Below are positions 36,931 to 46,695 of a stretch of DNA of 64,000 bases, piece by piece. Origin of the DNA: Couchioplanes caeruleus (GTDB taxonomy: Bacteria > Actinomycetota > Actinomycetes > Mycobacteriales > Micromonosporaceae); assembly GCF_003751945.1 (NCBI RefSeq), contig NZ_RJKL01000001.1, forward strand, positions 7,520,501 to 7,584,500. The letters run 5' to 3'. Positions within the stretch are counted from its first letter, which is position 1, and every line of letters starts with the position of its first letter. A model generated the notes under the pieces. That model did not search any database. It was not told the origin of the DNA and worked only from the letters and a program-made list of their open reading frames with translations. Position numbers and translations under genes: made by a program.

Positions 36931-38505
36931 GTGCGCGACGAGGCGCCCGCCGTGCCCGCGTGGCGCCGGTCGGCCCGGCGGTGGGCGCCGCGCCCCGTGC
37001 TGCTGACCGCCGCGGCACTGGCGGTGCTGATCGCGCTGCTGCCGCTGGGCTACCTGCTCATCCGGGTCGGCGAGGCCGGCGCCGACCGGGTCGCGGCGGA
37101 ACTGCTCACCGCCCGCGTCGGCGAGCTCGCCGCGCGCAGCCTGGGCCTGGCCGCCGTGGTGACGGCGGCGTGCACGGTGCTCGGCGTCGGCACGGCGTTT
37201 CTGGTCACCCGCACCGACCTCCCGGCCTCGCGGATGTTCTCGGTACTGGCCGCCCTGCCCCTGGCCGTGCCGACCTACATCGCCGGCTTCACGTGGATCT
37301 CGACGGTGGACGGCTTCGCCGGTTTCTGGGCCTCCGCGCTGGTGCTGGTGCTCTGCTGCTACCCGTACATGTTCCTGCCGGTGGCGGCGACCCTGCACCG
37401 GGCCGATCCGGCGCAGGAGGACGTCGCACAATCGCTGGGACACCACCCGTGGCGGACGTTCCGGTCGGTCACGCTGCCCCAGTTGCGCCCGGCGGTGGCC
37501 GGAGGCGCCCTGCTCGTGGCGCTGTACGTGCTCTCCGACTTCGGGGCCGTGGCGCTGTTGCGTACCGACACCTTCACCCGGGCCGTCTTCACCGCCCTGG
37601 AACTCGGCTTCGACCGCACCGGCGCGCTGGTGCTCTCGACCGTACTGGTGGCCCTCACCACGCTGCTGCTGGCCGGCGAGTCACTCACCCGCCGCCGCAG
37701 CGCCCGGTACGCCCCGGTGGGTTCCGGCGCGCGCCGGCCACCCGTACGGATCGGGCTGGGCCCGTGGCGGTGGCCGGTCACGCTGCTGCTCGGCTCGGTG
37801 TCGGCGCTGGCGCTGGGCGTACCCGCCCTGAACCTGACGCGGCGCCTCGTCGCCGGGGTGTCCCGGCCCGGCTCACTGGTCGAGATGGCCTGGGCCGCCG
37901 GCAACTCGCTGACCGTGTCCGCCGCCGGCGCGGTGCTGACCATGCTGTTGGCCCTGCCGATCGGCCTGCTCGTCGCCCGCGCGCCCGGGCCGCTGGCGGC
38001 CACCGTCGACCGGCTGGGCTACCTCACTCACGCGCTTCCGGGCGTGGTGATCGGGCTGTCGCTCGTCTTCTTCGGCATCCACGTCGTCTACCCGCTGTAT
38101 CAGACCCGCTGGCTGCTCATGCTGGCGTACGCGGCGCTGTTCCTGCCGCTCGCCGTCGCCTCCGTGGGAGCCGCGGCGGCGCAGGCGCCGCCGGTGCTCG
38201 ACGACGTCGCCCGCAGCCTGGGCCGCTCGCCGTTGCGCGCCTTCACCTCGGTCACGGCGCCGCTGGTCGCGCCCGGCATCGCCGCCGGCACCGCGCTCGT
38301 CTTCCTCACCTGCATGAAGGAGTTGCCGGCCACGCTGCTGCTGCGGCCCACCGGCATGGACACGCTGGCCACCGAGCTGTGGACGCACACCACGGTTGCG
38401 GCGTACGCGGCCGCCGCTCCGTACGCCGCGTTGCTCGTCCTGCTGTCCGCGATCCCCGCCTGGTTCCTCGCCGCCCGCAGCGGCGCGATCGGAGGAGACC
38501 GATGA
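36931..38505 (+). CDS. Ferric-iron ABC transporter permease, fused double domain
   Basis: A membrane protein of about 524 aa with about 12 segments in two homologous halves, as in SfuB/FbpB. EAA-loop motifs occur in each half (DVAQSLGHHPWRTFRSVTLP and DVARSLGRSPLRAFTSVTAP). The start is uncertain: GTG 36931 is used, but CTG at 36901 overlaps the lipoprotein stop and would add 10 residues. ATGA overlap couples it to the ATPase. Confidence 0.88.
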   Translation: MRDEAPAVPAWRRSARRWAPRPVLLTAAALAVLIALLPLGYLLIRVGEAGADRVAAELLTARVGELAARSLGLAAVVTAACTVLGVGTAFLVTRTDLPASRMFSVLAALPLAVPTYIAGFTWISTVDGFAGFWASALVLVLCCYPYMFLPVAATLHRADPAQEDVAQSLGHHPWRTFRSVTLPQLRPAVAGGALLVALYVLSDFGAVALLRTDTFTRAVFTALELGFDRTGALVLSTVLVALTTLLLAGESLTRRRSARYAPVGSGARRPPVRIGLGPWRWPVTLLLGSVSALALGVPALNLTRRLVAGVSRPGSLVEMAWAAGNSLTVSAAGAVLTMLLALPIGLLVARAPGPLAATVDRLGYLTHALPGVVIGLSLVFFGIHVVYPLYQTRWLLMLAYAALFLPLAVASVGAAAAQAPPVLDDVARSLGRSPLRAFTSVTAPLVAPGIAAGTALVFLTCMKELPATLLLRPTGMDTLATELWTHTTVAAYAAAAPYAALLVLLSAIPAWFLAARSGAIGGDR

Positions 38506-39563
38506 CCGCCCTCACCGTCACGGCCGCGCGCAAGAGCTACGGCGCCGTACCCGCCCTGGCCGACGTCGACCTGTCCGTGCCGGCCGGCGAACTGGCCGCG
38601 GTGCTCGGGCCGTCCGGCTGTGGCAAGACCACCCTTCTGCGCTGCATCGCCGGCCTGGAACGCCTGGACGCCGGCGAGATCCGGGTGGCCGGATCCCTGG
38701 TCGCCGGGGCGCGGACGCACGTGCCCGCCCACCGCCGCCGGGTCGCTCTGGTGCCCCAGGAAGGTGCGCTGTTCCCGCATCTGACGGCGGCCGGGAACGT
38801 CGAGTACGGCCTCGATCGCGCCGGGCGCCGGTCCGGCCGGGCCGACGAGGTGCTCGCGCTGGTCGGACTCGACGGCTACCAGCGCCGGATGCCACACGAA
38901 CTCTCCGGCGGCCAGCAGCAGCGGGTCGCCCTGGCCCGCGCCCTGGCGCCACGTCCCCAGCTCATCCTGCTCGACGAGCCGTTCAGCGCGCTGGACGCGG
39001 GGCTACGCGCCAGCCTGCGGCAGGACGTCCGGGCGGCGCTCCGCGCGGACGGCGCCACCGCGGTGCTCGTCACCCACGACCAGGCCGAGGCGTTGTCGCT
39101 GGCCGACCACGTCGTGGTGATGCGCGACGGCAAGGTCGTGCAGGACGGCCCGCCCACCGGCGTGTACGCGGCGCCGGTCGACCCCTGGGTCGCCCGCTTC
39201 GTCGGCGACGCCATACTGCTGCCCGGCGTGGTCCGCGACGGGCGTGCCCACACCGCTGCCGGCGAGGCGGCGCTGCACGGCGGCACCGGTGATGCGGCGA
39301 ACCGTCCGGTGACTGTCCTGCTCCGACCGGAACAGGTACGGCTCACTCCCGTCGAGGCGCCGGCCGCCGGCGAGGCGACCGCCCGGGTGCTGCGGCACAA
39401 CTTCCACGGGCACGACTCGCTGACCGTGGTACGCCTCGAGGACGGCACCGAACTGCAGTCGCGCCGGCTCAACGACGGAGCGATGGTCGGGCTGGGCTCG
39501 GCCGTGCGGGTGAGCATCCACGGGCCGGTCCTGGCCTGGCACGCCGACGAGGTGAGCCTCTGA
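38502..39563 (+). CDS. Ferric-iron ABC transporter ATPase (FbpC type)
   Basis: A 353-aa ATPase: Walker A GPSGCGKTT, Q-loop ALVPQEGALFPHL, signature LSGGQQQR, Walker B LILLDEPF, H-loop VLVTHDQAEA, and a C-terminal TOBE-like regulatory region. It starts inside the permease stop (ATGA) with GGAGGAG upstream and is the last gene of the iron operon. Confidence 0.92.
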   Translation: MTALTVTAARKSYGAVPALADVDLSVPAGELAAVLGPSGCGKTTLLRCIAGLERLDAGEIRVAGSLVAGARTHVPAHRRRVALVPQEGALFPHLTAAGNVEYGLDRAGRRSGRADEVLALVGLDGYQRRMPHELSGGQQQRVALARALAPRPQLILLDEPFSALDAGLRASLRQDVRAALRADGATAVLVTHDQAEALSLADHVVVMRDGKVVQDGPPTGVYAAPVDPWVARFVGDAILLPGVVRDGRAHTAAGEAALHGGTGDAANRPVTVLLRPEQVRLTPVEAPAAGEATARVLRHNFHGHDSLTVVRLEDGTELQSRRLNDGAMVGLGSAVRVSIHGPVLAWHADEVSL

Positions 39564-39580
39564 TCGTCTGCACTGCCGGG

Positions 39581-40290
39581 TCACGCGTGCCAATCGTCGA
39601 ATTGGTGCAGGAGGAAGCGTGACATCGTCACCCGCTCGATGAACGCATGCCGGGACGGCTCGTCGTCCTGTCCGAGCAGGTCGTAGAGGAAGCCGTCGAA
39701 TCCGCTGCGGATCATCACCGACGTCGCGAAGCCGTCGCGGACCTCGGCGTCCACCCCGGTCACGTGCTCGGCCGCGAGGCCTCGCAGGTACGCCGGTACG
39801 ATCACCGCGCTGATCGTGGGCAGCATCGTGGCCGGTATCTGCCCGGCGTGGGTGAGCCCGACCCACAGCTGCCCGAGGTCGAAGCCGAGCGCGTGGGGAG
39901 TGCGGAAGGGACAGGTCGATGACCATGAACTCGGCGCTGCCGTCCCCGGGCACGAGCAGGTTCTGCGGGCTGGCGTCCCCGTGCGGCAGGGCCTGCGGGT
40001 AGTTCCGCGGCGAACGTCTCGGCGATCTGCGGCGGCATCATGCTCAGCGCGGGCCAGTGCTTGAGATGGTGGAGCTGCTTGACGAACATCGACCAGCCGT
40101 CGCCGTGGATCCGCCACAGCCCGCCGGTGGCCGGTGACCCGGACGAGTAGGGCACGGGTGCGACCCGCACGTCGGCCGCGCCGACCGGCGTGCCGACGAT
40201 GTCGCTCAGTGCCGCCGGGACGTCGCCGGGTGCGACGCCGAGCAGGCTCGGCAGGACGTCCAGGTTCGATGAAGTGCGCACCGCTGACAC
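39581..40290 (-). pseudogene. Phosphotransferase (APH-like) gene with two frameshifts
   Basis: Three frames must be joined. The first carries SSNLDVLPSLLGVAPGDVP and GGLWRIHGDGWSMFVKQL. The second carries LPHGDASPQNLL (the HGDxxxxN catalytic motif of aminoglycoside-phosphotransferase-like kinases) and FMVIDLS. The third carries HALGFDLGQLWVGLTHAG to the stop at 39581. The shifts lie near 40000 and near 39900. GTG at 40290 is the likely start; ATG at 40395 is an alternative. True decay and two sequencing indels cannot be told apart here. Confidence 0.75.
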
Positions 40291-40584
40291 CCCCAGGTGG
40301 GCGAAGCCGTCAGGCCACTTTACGGCCGACCGGCGGGTACGCACCCAGAAAATACGGTCGCGCCGGGCGGCGGTGCCCCTTACGGTGGTCGTCATGTTCG
40401 CGCCCGGTCTGCAGCCGCCCGCGGGATTCCTCCCGCCGGTGGCTCCCGCGTGCGTTCTTCCCGGCGCCGATACCCGAGTCTGACCCTTCCCCATCAGCAT
40501 CAGAACCCAGGGGGAGGGTGGCTCGGCCCTGCGCGGGTTCTGGCTTGTCTCTATCCGTTTCTCGCATCCAGTGAGGACATTCCC

Positions 40585-41772
<1,188 letters not shown>

Positions 41773-41783
41773 CACCAACCCCA

Positions 41784-41814
41784 GGGAGGACCGGCCGGCA
41801 CGGGCGGTCCTCCC
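41784..41814 (+). terminator. Hairpin after tuf
   Basis: GGGAGGACCG pairs perfectly with CGGTCCTCCC over an 11-nt loop, 12 bases after the EF-Tu stop. There is no T-run. It is a likely terminator. Confidence 0.6.
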
Positions 41815-41937
41815 CGGGGCGGCGTGCATCCGACCGGTCTCCTGCCAGGGGCTGGTGCCACCTCGGCGCTGATGTCACCGTCGTCCGGGACCTCGTGTCG
41901 CGGAACATCATTCAGCTCCGCCGCCGGCCGGGGGCCG

Positions 41938-42561
41938 TCAGCGTCCGCCGAAGGCCGTGGCGATCATCAGCAGGTAGCCGGCCGCCGACAGCGGGACCGC
42001 GTACGCCAACGCCCCGGCGCGATCTCGCCAGGTTTTCCCGACCACCACGGTCACCAGGACGGCGAGTACGGCGAGGATGACCGCGTACTCGACGAGTTCC
42101 GCCGTCCGGTAGTTCGGATTGCCGAGTCGGCTCAGGTCGATGATCAGCTCGGCCAGCAGGACGGCGGCCGGCAGCGCGAGAGCCGGGAGCCGCCATCGGC
42201 CGGGCCTGCGTGCCGTCACCCCTGCGGCGCCGAAGACGATTCCGGCGACCCCCCCGAGCCCCATCCACACGAACGAGACCGTGTTCCAGGCATTCGACCA
42301 AGCGTCGTCCTGGATCAGCGCCGCCGCCACGTAGTAGCCGGGGACGGCCACCACCAGCATCACGACCGCACCGATGATGCTGCGCGGCATGGTCCACCGG
42401 TGGAGGTACGTGAACAGGAAAGCGGCCACCGCCCAGACAGCGATCGAATTGCCGAGCCCGCCTACCGGGGACGGCATGTACTTGATCCAGACGAAGTCAA
42501 GGAATCCCCAGAGGCAGCCCGCGATGGGTGCCGCCACGGCGACCCCGCGGTCGATCTTCAT
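41938..42561 (-). CDS. Integral membrane protein, unknown function
   Basis: A 207-aa protein with about six hydrophobic segments (PIAGCLWGFLDFVWIKY, IIGAVVMLVVAVPGYYVAAAL and others). The start at 42561 (MKIDRGVAV) removes a polar 28-aa extension of the open frame. It resembles small multi-pass proteins found widely in actinobacteria, but no named function was recognised. It is convergent with tuf. Confidence 0.65.
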   Translation of the reverse strand: MKIDRGVAVAAPIAGCLWGFLDFVWIKYMPSPVGGLGNSIAVWAVAAFLFTYLHRWTMPRSIIGAVVMLVVAVPGYYVAAALIQDDAWSNAWNTVSFVWMGLGGVAGIVFGAAGVTARRPGRWRLPALALPAAVLLAELIIDLSRLGNPNYRTAELVEYAVILAVLAVLVTVVVGKTWRDRAGALAYAVPLSAAGYLLMIATAFGGR

Positions 42562-42751
42562 GGCTTGCGATCGTACGGACGCCGTACTTCCCGGGTATGG
42601 GACCGCAGACAGACTCTGGAGCGGTTGCACTCGGCCGAAAGGCACAGAGGCTCGTTTCGGTGCTCGATCAGCGTCGCACTATCACGTGACAGCGCGGCGC
42701 ACAATGCATCTCACCCGCCATGGAAGATCAGCCAGCTTGAGTAGCATCCGA

Positions 42752-42964
42752 TTACCGGCCACGCCGCACCCATGCCTCGAAGAGCGCGACCAATCCGCCC
42801 AGTGCAACGGCAAGGCTGCCGGCCGGGAGGTGGCTCGAGTAGACGAGTGCGACGCCAACTGCCAGGAAGGAGAGCAATGCCAGGAGATCCTGGTATCGGT
42901 CACCGCGGCAGGGCCGCTGGGCGTCACGTGGGCGTCGAACATTCTTTCGGCGACGAGTAGGCAT
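42752..42964 (-). CDS. Small membrane protein
   Basis: A 70-aa frame from ATG 42964. A basic N-terminus (MPTRRRKNVRRPR) is followed by two hydrophobic stretches (LLALLSFLAVGVALVY and LAVALGGLVALFEAWV). No homologue was recognised and the coding status rests on composition only. It is divergent from the HTH-ATPase gene. Confidence 0.4.
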   Translation of the reverse strand: MPTRRRKNVRRPRDAQRPCRGDRYQDLLALLSFLAVGVALVYSSHLPAGSLAVALGGLVALFEAWVRRGR

Positions 42965-43076
42965 GAGTCCATGTGCTCCTTCGGTGCGATCCCGTGAGCA
43001 CCAGGAAAGCCTGAACTGAGTTCGGTGTGGTTCAGGACGAACAACGCCGACCAACTGCGATCAAGAAGGGCGCGAA

Positions 43077-45692
43077 GTGACCCGGCCTGCCCACGGACGA
43101 CCGTCGATCGACCCCAAGCTGGAGCTCAAACGCCTTCTGCGCGAGGCGACCGAGCTGAGAGGATGGTCAAAGGCGGATCTGGCCAAGAGGTCCGGGCTGA
43201 ACCGCAACGTCGTGGGGGCCGCCCTCGACGACGACAAGGGCGTCCCGAGCACCGCGACCCTGGGCAGCCTCTGCCGTGTCCTGTCGCCGGACCCGAGCGA
43301 CCTGCTTGTGGCGCTGGTGAGGCTGCGGGAACAGGCCAGCGCCAAACCACGTCCTGCCGCGGGTCATCTCGACACCGATCTTCCGGTGCCGGCGTGGCCG
43401 GTAACCGCCTGGAGCCCCTACATGCTCGGCGTTCACCAGGCGGTGTCGGCCGGCGTCGAGGGAAGCAGTGAACTCACCGCGTTCGTACCTCGGCAACATG
43501 ATCACCGGATGAGCAAGGTGCTGCGCAACGCCGTGCAGCAGCAACGGCATGCATTGGTGATCCTGGTCGGGGGGTCGTCGACCGGCAAGACCCGCAGCGC
43601 GATGGAGGCGGTGCGCACCGGCCTTCCCGACCGGCCCCTGGCCGCGCCGGTGGACACCGCGAGCCTCCTCGCGACGCTGCGAAAGTGGCCGGTCGAGCAG
43701 CCGGTCGTGCTGTGGCTCAACGAGATGCAGCGGTTTCTGCAGGGTACGGCCGGCGCCGAGGCTGCGCTGGAGCTGCGGCGGCGGCTGACCATGCCAGGCT
43801 GCACGGTGGTGCTCGGGACGCTGTGGCCCAGCTACTACGACCGGCTCCTCGCGATCACCGAGGAGGCATCCGAAGCCGATGTGAACGCCCGCGAACTCCT
43901 CAACAGTGCCGAGATCGTCCTCGTACCGGAAACCTTCCAGGATCCGGTCGAGTGGAAAGCGCTGAGAGAAGCCGCCCGGCACGACACGCGGCTGGCCATG
44001 GCGGTGCAGGCGACAGACGGCCGGGTGATCCAGGCGCTCTCCGGTGGCCCCGCTCTGGTCGACCGGTACGAGCGCGTTCTGGACCCCCATTGCCGGGCGA
44101 TCGTCAGCGCCGCGATGGATGCCCACTGGCTCGACGTCACCGGGCAGCTTCCTGCCCCGTACCTGGAAGTCGCTGCCGCCGCCTACCTCACGGCACGCCA
44201 GCGCGTAGCCGAGAAGACCTGGTTCGTCGAGAGCATCCATCAGGCGACCGCCGAGGTGAACGGGGTCGCCGCGCTGACTCCGACCCGCGCTGCTCCCGGC
44301 ATCGGACCTGCCGACGGGTACATACTCGCCGACTACCTCGCCCAGCATGGACGTGCCGTACGCGCCGGCGGCCCCGTGCCGGCCGAGGTTTCGCAGGCGT
44401 TGATCGACCATGTCGTGGCCCCGGCAGACCGCTGGGACCTGGCCCGCAAAGCCGAGAGACAAGGCTCCTTCCGGTTCGCCGAGCAACTGCTGCTCGCCGA
44501 GGCGCAAACCACCAGCGACGGCGGAGTCCTGTACGACCTCGGCAAACTGCAGGAGAGAAGAGGTGACCTCGTCGGCGCCGAGAAGTGGCTTCGTGCGGCC
44601 CATGAAGCCGGCACCCTGCTCGCAAGGACGGACCTGATCGGGCTCCTGGAACGTTCGGGCCGGCTGGAGGACGGGCTCGATCTGCTGCGCTCGGATGCCG
44701 CGGACGGTGACCGCTCGGCCACGTTGGAGCTTGGCGGTGTGCTGCGGCACCAGGGACGCATCGACGAGGCCGAGCGGTTGCTCCGCGCGTTGGTCGACCA
44801 CGGCAACCTGGCGCTGGCTCACCCGCCGAGCATCGACCTGGTCTGGACCGGCGCGATGTACGAGCTGGCCTTGCTGCTGGAGCGGACCGGTCGTGCCGAT
44901 GAGGCGGACAGCATGCTTCGGACGGCGGCACGCGAAGGCAGCAGCGATGCCGTCCGATTGCTGGACGAACGCCATCCCGAGTCGGCCGCACAACGGTTGA
45001 AGGACAACCTGCTGGCTGCCGCTGAAGCCGGTGACCGGAATGCCATGCGTAGCCTCCAGTGGGGGCTGGCGGAAGCCGGCGACAAAGAGGGAGCCGCCTA
45101 CTGGTTGCGGCGCGGCGCGGCGGCGGGAGACCTGGAGGCCATGGTCTGGCTGGCTCAGGACCTACGCCGGGAACGCCGCTTTCCCGAGGCCAGGGAGTGG
45201 CTCCGGCGAAGCGTCGAGAGTTGGGGTCACCCGTACCCCCGATGCATGGTCTCACTCCTGGAATCACCGCCGCGGCCACCCGACTGGCGCATCGAGTCCC
45301 ACTGTTCCTCGACCGCCACTCATGCGCTCGAGGAACTGGGCGAGATCATGGAGGAGGAAGGAGACCTCGACGAAGCCGAGCGGCTCTGGGATGCGATGGA
45401 CAAGTTCGGTTCCCGGGGCGTGCTGAAGCGCCGTTGCCTCCTGCTGGCCCGACGCGGTGAACAGGGGAAAGCCGAGCAGCTCCTCCGGGACCGCATCGAG
45501 GACGGCGGCACCGGTGACTTCCACAGGTTGGCCGACTTCCTCATCGCACGAGGTCGTCCGGCCGAGGCCGAAGCGCCCCTGAGAGAAGCAGCGCACAAAG
45601 GCAACGGGCATGCCCTCACACGTCTGATCGACCTGCTGTACTCGCTCGGGCGAGGAGATGAGGGCGATGAATTGAAGAGGCATGGCCTCTGA
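43077..45692 (+). CDS. HTH-P-loop ATPase-TPR/Sel1 repeat protein (STAND-like)
   Basis: An 871-aa protein. An N-terminal XRE-like HTH (about 15-75: GWSKADLAKRSGLNRNVVGAAL) comes first. Then an NTPase region has P-loop GGSSTGKTRSA (about 165) and a hydrophobic strand VVLWLNEMQRF as possible Walker B. The C-terminal half is built of TPR/Sel1-like helical repeats (GAEKWLRAAHEAG, EAERLLRAL, EAREWLRRSVE). GTG at 43077 has AGAAGGG upstream. Single-gene HTH-ATPase-repeat designs occur both in actinobacterial regulators and in STAND-type immunity proteins; the sequence does not decide. No effector domain was seen. Confidence 0.75.
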   Translation: MTRPAHGRPSIDPKLELKRLLREATELRGWSKADLAKRSGLNRNVVGAALDDDKGVPSTATLGSLCRVLSPDPSDLLVALVRLREQASAKPRPAAGHLDTDLPVPAWPVTAWSPYMLGVHQAVSAGVEGSSELTAFVPRQHDHRMSKVLRNAVQQQRHALVILVGGSSTGKTRSAMEAVRTGLPDRPLAAPVDTASLLATLRKWPVEQPVVLWLNEMQRFLQGTAGAEAALELRRRLTMPGCTVVLGTLWPSYYDRLLAITEEASEADVNARELLNSAEIVLVPETFQDPVEWKALREAARHDTRLAMAVQATDGRVIQALSGGPALVDRYERVLDPHCRAIVSAAMDAHWLDVTGQLPAPYLEVAAAAYLTARQRVAEKTWFVESIHQATAEVNGVAALTPTRAAPGIGPADGYILADYLAQHGRAVRAGGPVPAEVSQALIDHVVAPADRWDLARKAERQGSFRFAEQLLLAEAQTTSDGGVLYDLGKLQERRGDLVGAEKWLRAAHEAGTLLARTDLIGLLERSGRLEDGLDLLRSDAADGDRSATLELGGVLRHQGRIDEAERLLRALVDHGNLALAHPPSIDLVWTGAMYELALLLERTGRADEADSMLRTAAREGSSDAVRLLDERHPESAAQRLKDNLLAAAEAGDRNAMRSLQWGLAEAGDKEGAAYWLRRGAAAGDLEAMVWLAQDLRRERRFPEAREWLRRSVESWGHPYPRCMVSLLESPPRPPDWRIESHCSSTATHALEELGEIMEEEGDLDEAERLWDAMDKFGSRGVLKRRCLLLARRGEQGKAEQLLRDRIEDGGTGDFHRLADFLIARGRPAEAEAPLREAAHKGNGHALTRLIDLLYSLGRGDEGDELKRHGL

Positions 45693-45844
45693 CGGGGCGG
45701 TGGAGCGGTAGCCGGCAATGTCGGATGAGGCACTGGGAGATCGCCACAGAGCCGCAACGGCTCCGACTGGGTGCGCGCCAGATGTGAGACCTCCACGGTG
45801 CCGGGCGCTCGCACGGGGTATCGGGGAGGCTCGATGATGGAGGG

Positions 45845-45982
45845 ATGCCGTCATCCGCGCGTACGCCTCGCCACGCTGTCGTCATCGGTGGCAGCCTTGC
45901 CGGACTTTGTGCCGCCCGTGTCCTTGCCGACCACGCCGGCCGGCGCGGCGGTCAGCGCGGTCCGGTCCGCCACGGGGGGTAG
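45845..45982 (+). pseudogene. N-terminal fragment of a FAD-dependent oxidoreductase
   Basis: ATG 45845 with GGAGGG just upstream reads MPSSARTPRHAVVIGGSLAG, followed by LCAARVLADHAG, a clear Rossmann FAD-binding start. After about 45945 homology is lost and the frame stops at 45982. The rest of the enzyme is missing; the sequence changes into a degenerate surface-protein gene on the other strand. Confidence 0.6.
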
Positions 45983-46002
45983 CGGCTCGGTCGACGGTCC
46001 GG

Positions 46003-46692
46003 TCAGCCGCCAGCCGGTGCTGTCGCGCCGGCCGAGGCCGTGACGGTCACCGGGCCGCCGGAGAGTGCCACCGAGCTCGGTTTCAGGCAGGTGATGCCGG
46101 CGGCGTACCGGCCGGGCGCCTTCACCGGCGCGGCGGCGACGCCGCCGCGGGACAGCGCCACCACGGGCCGGGTGCCGGGTGTGCCGGCCGGCGTGAGCAC
46201 CCGCAGCGTCGACGCGTTCACCCAGGTGACGCTCCCGGGCGGCCGTTGACGGCCACCGTGATCCCGGCCGCCCGGGAGGCGGCCTGGTCGGCGCCGAAGC
46301 CGCTGCCGGTCAGCGTCAGGGTGTTTCGCCGCCGCGATTGCGCAGCTCCGCCGCGGACGCCACCGTGGACGGCGGCAGGCAGCCGGAGCGGACCTGCCGT
46401 TGACGACGACGTTGCCGGTGACCGTCAGGTCCGACAGCGGCCCGTCGTCCACGTCGATGCCGGTGTAGGCGCTGCCCGTGCCGGTGCTCGAGTTGCCGGT
46501 GACGGCGACCCGAGAGGCGTACACCAAGATCCCGGCGAACACGTCGGCGGTGTCCAGCGAGCGCGGCCGCACCACGTACGGGTCGTTGTGGAGGAACCCG
46601 TTGGTGATCTTGTTGGAGAGCACCCGCACCCCGGGCACCGTCCGGCGGCACGGCGACTTGAGGATTACCACCGGACCGTTCGCGCCGGACAC
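46003..46692 (-). pseudogene. Beta-helix/IPT-domain surface protein, truncated and frameshifted
   Basis: Recognisable pieces in order: a right-handed beta-helix repeat region (GVRVLSNKITNGFLH, VFAGILVYASRVAVTGNSS, LSDLTVTGNVVVNG), then, in a second frame, CLPPSTVASAAELRNRGG, then back in the first frame an IPT/TIG-like strand set (PPGSVTWVNASTLRVLTPAG). At least two frameshifts are needed and the N-terminus is lost where the next gene ends at 46696. It was probably a secreted or wall-attached protein. Confidence 0.6.
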
Positions 46693-46695
46693 CCG

